The translations under genes were made by a program, and so were the position numbers. A stretch of 64,000 nucleotides of DNA, taken from assembly GCA_964483245.1 (NCBI GenBank), contig CAZABP010000009.1, positions 41,689 through 105,688 on the forward strand, written 5' to 3'. Below are positions 60,930 through 64,000 of this stretch, in pieces. Below the pieces are notes generated by a model, which saw nothing but the letters and a program-made list of their open reading frames with translations, made no database searches and was not told the origin of the DNA. Within the stretch, counting starts at the first letter, position 1, and each line of letters begins with the position of its first letter. The DNA comes from CAZABP01 sp964483245. GTDB lineage: Bacteria > Planctomycetota > UBA1135 > UBA2386.

Positions 60930-62785
60930 AGTTCCTCCAACGGCTCGAGCCGGCGCTCCCACAGCCGGCATGAGCGCGGCGCGATGGCAGCCGGCAGCAC
61001 CGGCGCGGCGCCGGCCGATTCGCCGCGCCAGCGCGGATCCTCGGTGTCGAGCAGCAGCCCCCAGTCCCCGGGCGGCAGCTCGACGTCGGTCGGCCGCGCG
61101 CCGAAAGCGAGCACGAACAGCAACTCCTGCCCTTCGCAGGCGCGGCGCACGACGAGCTGCTGCGCCGTCTCCTGCGGGATGACATCGAGCCACGCACCCT
61201 CGCGCGTCCGCAGCGCCGGCGCCGTGCGCCGCAGCCGCAGCAGCTCGTGGTGCAACGCGAGCAACCCGGCATGCACCGGCTCGTGCGCGAGCCGCCGATC
61301 GAGCCGCGCGCTGGCGAACGTCGCCGGGTCCTGCGGATCCGGGACCTCGGCGGCGTCCCAACCGAACGCCGTGAACTCCGCCAGCCGGCCGCGCCGCACC
61401 GCCTCGATCAGCGCCGGATCCTCGTGGCTCGTGAAGTACGGAAACGGCGCTGTCTCGCCGTACTCCTGCCCCATGAACAGCATCGGCACGAACGGCGCCA
61501 GCAGCAGCGCTGCGGCGAGCAGCCGTTGCTCGGCAGCGTCGCCCCGTGCCGCGAGCCGGTCGCCGCGCGCGCGGTTGCCGATCTGGTCGTGGTTCTGCGT
61601 GCAGACCACGAACTGCTCCGGCCGGCAGAGCTGCGGCGAGTTGCCGTGCCGCCGCCCGCGGTAGCGCGAGCGCTGCCCCTGGAACGTCCAGCCCTCGCGG
61701 TAGGCGGTCGCCAGCGCGCGCAAGCTGCCGAAGTCGGCGTAGTACCCCTCCCGCTCACCGGTCACGAGCGCATGCAGCGCATGGTGGAAGTCGTCCGACC
61801 ACTGCGCGTCCATGCCGAGCCCGCCGAGCAGCGGCGGATGGAGCACGCGGGCGTCGTTCAGATCGCTCTCGGCGATCACGACGAAGCGCCGCCGCAGGGC
61901 CGCCGCGCGCGCGTGCAAGGTCGCCGTCAGCTCCTGCAGGAATGGCTGCGCCGAAGCGTCGTAGATCGCGTGCACCGCATCGATGCGCAGTCCGTCGACA
62001 TGGAACTCCTCGAGCAGGCGCAGCGCCGAGTCGATGAAGAACCAGCGCACGCCGTCGGAGCGCGGCCCGTCGAAGTTCAACGCGCGGCCCCACGGAGTCT
62101 TGTAGTGGTCGGTGAAGTACGGCCCGAACCGCGCCAGGTAGTTCCCCTCCGGACCGAGGTGGTTGTAGACGACATCGACCAGCACCGCGATTCCGGCCGC
62201 GTGGCATGCGTCGACGAGCCGCCGCAGGCTGGTCGGGCCGCCGTACGAGTTCTGCACCGCGAACGGCAGCACGCCGTCGTAACCCCAGTTCCGGCGGCCG
62301 GGGAACTGCGCGATCGGCATCAACTCGATCGCCGTGATCCCGAGCTCACGCAGCATCGCCAGCTTTGGGACGACCGCGTCGAACGTGCCGTCGTCGGTGA
62401 ACGTCCCGACGTGCAGCTCCTGGATCACGAACTCTGCGAGCGCCGGCGCATGCCACGCCGCATCGGTCCACGGATGCGTCGGATCGACGACGACCGATGG
62501 GCCGTGCACCGAGTCGGCCTGCAGCCTCGAGGCAGGGTCCGGCAGCTCGCTGCCGTCCGGGAGGCGCAGCAGGTACTCCACGCCAGCCGGGATTCCGTGC
62601 ACGACGACCTGGTGCCATCCTTCGGCGTCCCGCTCGAACGGGATCTTCGCGGGCCGCGGCGAGACCAGCCGCAGCTCCAGCTGCTCGAGCGCCGGTGCCC
62701 AGACCGAGAAACAGCAGGATCCGTCCGGCTGCAGCACGGCGCCGTGCCGGCGCGGGCAATGCAGGTCGGAGCGCTGCGGGCTCAT
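60926..62785 (-). CDS. treZ: Malto-oligosyltrehalose trehalohydrolase
   Basis: The 619-residue GH13 enzyme releases trehalose from the ends made by TreY. An N-terminal CBM48-like domain (18-105, FSVWAPALEQLELRL) is followed by the barrel with IQELHVGTFTDDGTF, the region LVDVVYNHLGPEGNY, nucleophile Asp269 in DGLRIDAVHAIYD and acid Glu306 in FVVIAESDLND. The string GLGMDAQWSDDFHHALHAL is characteristic of TreZ. The ATG at 62785 overlaps the end of glgB (ATGA), and its own end overlaps the GH57 gene by four bases, so the operon is tightly coupled. No separate promoter is seen within it. Confidence 0.95.
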   Translation of the reverse strand: MSPQRSDLHCPRRHGAVLQPDGSCCFSVWAPALEQLELRLVSPRPAKIPFERDAEGWHQVVVHGIPAGVEYLLRLPDGSELPDPASRLQADSVHGPSVVVDPTHPWTDAAWHAPALAEFVIQELHVGTFTDDGTFDAVVPKLAMLRELGITAIELMPIAQFPGRRNWGYDGVLPFAVQNSYGGPTSLRRLVDACHAAGIAVLVDVVYNHLGPEGNYLARFGPYFTDHYKTPWGRALNFDGPRSDGVRWFFIDSALRLLEEFHVDGLRIDAVHAIYDASAQPFLQELTATLHARAAALRRRFVVIAESDLNDARVLHPPLLGGLGMDAQWSDDFHHALHALVTGEREGYYADFGSLRALATAYREGWTFQGQRSRYRGRRHGNSPQLCRPEQFVVCTQNHDQIGNRARGDRLAARGDAAEQRLLAAALLLAPFVPMLFMGQEYGETAPFPYFTSHEDPALIEAVRRGRLAEFTAFGWDAAEVPDPQDPATFASARLDRRLAHEPVHAGLLALHHELLRLRRTAPALRTREGAWLDVIPQETAQQLVVRRACEGQELLFVLAFGARPTDVELPPGDWGLLLDTEDPRWRGESAGAAPVLPAAIAPRSCRLWERRLEPLEEL

Positions 62786-64000
62786 GACCCGGCTCGAGCG
62801 AGGAACAGGACGCCGAGCGGCGGCAACAGCAGGTTCAGCGAGACGGCGCGACCGCGATGGCGCACGAGGCCGGTCTCGACGCCGCCGAGATTCCCCTGCC
62901 CGCTGCCGCCATAGTCGCGCGCGTCGGTGTTCAGGATCTCCTCCCAGCGACCGGCCACCGGCGCGCCGATCCGGTAGTTCGGACGCGGCACCGGCGTCGC
63001 GTTGACGACGACGAGGACGCAGCGCCCGCTGCGGTCACGGCGCAGGAACGCGAAGCAGCTCTGCGAGTAGTCGTTCGGTTCGAGCCACTCGAACCCGTCC
63101 TGCTGCGCATCCAGCTCGTGCAGCGCCGGCTGCTCGCGGTAGAGCCGGTTCAGGTCGTGCACGAGCCGCAGGATCCCGGCGTGCGCGGGCTGCTGCAGCA
63201 GATGCCAGTCGAGGCTCGTGTCGTGGTCCCACTCACGTTGCTGCGCGAGCTCGCTGCCCATGAACAGCAGCTTTTTGCCCGGTTGCGCGAACTGCATCGC
63301 CAGCAGCAGCCGGAGATTGGCGAACCGCTGCCACTCGTCGCCCGGCATCTTGCCGAGCAGCGAGCCTTTGCCGTGCACGACCTCGTCGTGCGACAGCGGC
63401 AGCACGAAGTTCTCCTGGAACGCGTAGATCATCCGGAACGTGATCCGATCGTGCGAGAACGCGCGGTGCACCGGGTCCTGCTGCACGTAGCTCAGCGTGT
63501 CGTGCATCCAGCCCATGTCCCACTTGAACCCGAACCCGAGCCCACCGAGCCAGACCGGGCGCGACACCATCGGCCATGCGGTCGACTCCTCGGCGATCGT
63601 CTGCACGCCGGGGTACTCCCCGTACACCGTCTCGTTGAGCCGGCGCAGGAACGCGATCGCGTGCAGGTTCTCGCGGCCGCCGCGCTCGTTGGGAATCCAC
63701 TCGCCCGCCTTGCGCGAGTAGTCGAGGTAGAGCATCGAGGCGACCGCGTCGACGCGCAGGCCGTCGGCATGGAACTGCTCGAGCCAGAACAGCGCGTTCG
63801 AGATCAGGAAAGCGACCACCTCGCGGCGGCCGTAGTTGAACACGCAGGTGCCCCAGTCCGGTTGCCGCCCCTGGCGCGGATCGGCGTGCTCGAACAGATG
63901 CGTGCCGTCGAAGTAGACCAGCCCGGCCTCGTCGGTCGGGAAGTGCGCCGGCACCCAGTCCAGGATCACGCCGAACCCGGCCTGGTGCAGCGTGTCGATC
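62782..64000 (-). CDS. glgB: 1,4-alpha-glucan branching enzyme, C-terminal part
   Basis: The frame is open to the right edge, so about 405 C-terminal residues are visible. They continue from GFGVILDWVPAHFPTDEAGL through the GH13 barrel: nucleophile Asp in GLRVDAVASMLYLDY, acid Glu in VQTIAEESTAWP and the third acid in LPLSHDEVVHGKGS. The following FMGSELAQQREWDHD and the C-terminal beta domain ending LPPLGVLFLAR are typical of GlgB. It forms alpha-1,6 branches in glycogen. The N terminus with its CBM48 domains lies outside the window. The stop overlaps the treZ start, making glgB the first visible gene of the glycogen/trehalose operon; other glg genes may lie further right. Confidence 0.95.
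   Translation of the reverse strand, partial: IDTLHQAGFGVILDWVPAHFPTDEAGLVYFDGTHLFEHADPRQGRQPDWGTCVFNYGRREVVAFLISNALFWLEQFHADGLRVDAVASMLYLDYSRKAGEWIPNERGGRENLHAIAFLRRLNETVYGEYPGVQTIAEESTAWPMVSRPVWLGGLGFGFKWDMGWMHDTLSYVQQDPVHRAFSHDRITFRMIYAFQENFVLPLSHDEVVHGKGSLLGKMPGDEWQRFANLRLLLAMQFAQPGKKLLFMGSELAQQREWDHDTSLDWHLLQQPAHAGILRLVHDLNRLYREQPALHELDAQQDGFEWLEPNDYSQSCFAFLRRDRSGRCVLVVVNATPVPRPNYRIGAPVAGRWEEILNTDARDYGGSGQGNLGGVETGLVRHRGRAVSLNLLLPPLGVLFLARAGS

Overview
The window looks like chromosome of a very GC-rich, diderm bacterium, most likely a member of the Planctomycetota. The evidence is indirect: large secreted proteins with FG-GAP (VCBS) repeats, a subtilase and a beta-helix protein that share a C-terminal module of a kind common in planctomycete exported proteins, a DUF4139 protein, a bacterial deoxyhypusine-synthase-like enzyme, and a TamA/TamB outer-membrane assembly pair. 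There is no rRNA or other species marker, so the assignment is an inference. Genes are tightly packed, many neighbours share ATGA, GTGA or TGATG stop/start overlaps, GTG and TTG starts are common, and no gap between genes exceeds about 300 bases.

Layout. 1-1206: end of a NarL-type sensor kinase and its response regulator. 1276-2872: a methyltransferase and an OsmC protein. 2882-7212 (minus): a membrane-anchored TerB/J-domain protein coupled to a long surface protein with carboxypeptidase-regulatory-like domains. 7297-12959 (minus): subtilase, deoxyhypusine-synthase-like enzyme, secreted protein and an unknown protein. 13054-13130: tRNA-Asp. 13275-14931: accessory cassette (TIGR04255 protein, a coupled partner and a broken third gene carrying a 24-base-period direct repeat). 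14948-18928: FG-GAP protein and RNase D. 18958-22546: divergent ppk1 and pilT. 22536-25413: a degenerate M24-fold protein, a degenerate nucleotidyltransferase-fold protein and two paired membrane proteins. 25449-27471: two convergent family 2 glycosyltransferases. 27598-34212: operon of a small Cys-rich secreted protein and a three-part RND efflux pump, whose 3' end overlaps a convergent leucyl aminopeptidase by 112 bases. 35655-41888 (minus): YgiQ radical SAM protein, M1 aminopeptidase and beta-helix protein. 41964-42897: Fur-family regulator and lipoprotein. 43012-45756: accessory stretch with a DUF2007 protein, a toxin-antitoxin-like pair whose PIN toxin is frameshifted, and an Mrr-like nuclease. 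45763-51287 (minus): tamB-tamA. 51352-52578: cysteine desulfurase. 52632-54653: DUF4139 protein. 54655-64000 (minus): glycogen/trehalose operon glgB, treZ, a GH57/DUF3536 protein, treY and a serine hydrolase, all overlapping or separated by only a few bases.

How the genes work together. The clearest functional unit is the last operon. Branching enzyme GlgB builds branched alpha-glucan, TreY converts chain ends to maltooligosyl-trehalose, and TreZ releases trehalose; the GH57-type protein between them probably acts on the same polymer. The efflux operon is a complete outer-membrane channel, adaptor and pump set with metal-like histidine-rich tails. TamA and TamB form an envelope-assembly pair. 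The two accessory stretches (about 13.1-14.9 kb and 42.4-45.8 kb) show a less GC-biased codon choice by eye and contain broken genes, which suggests horizontal acquisition followed by decay.
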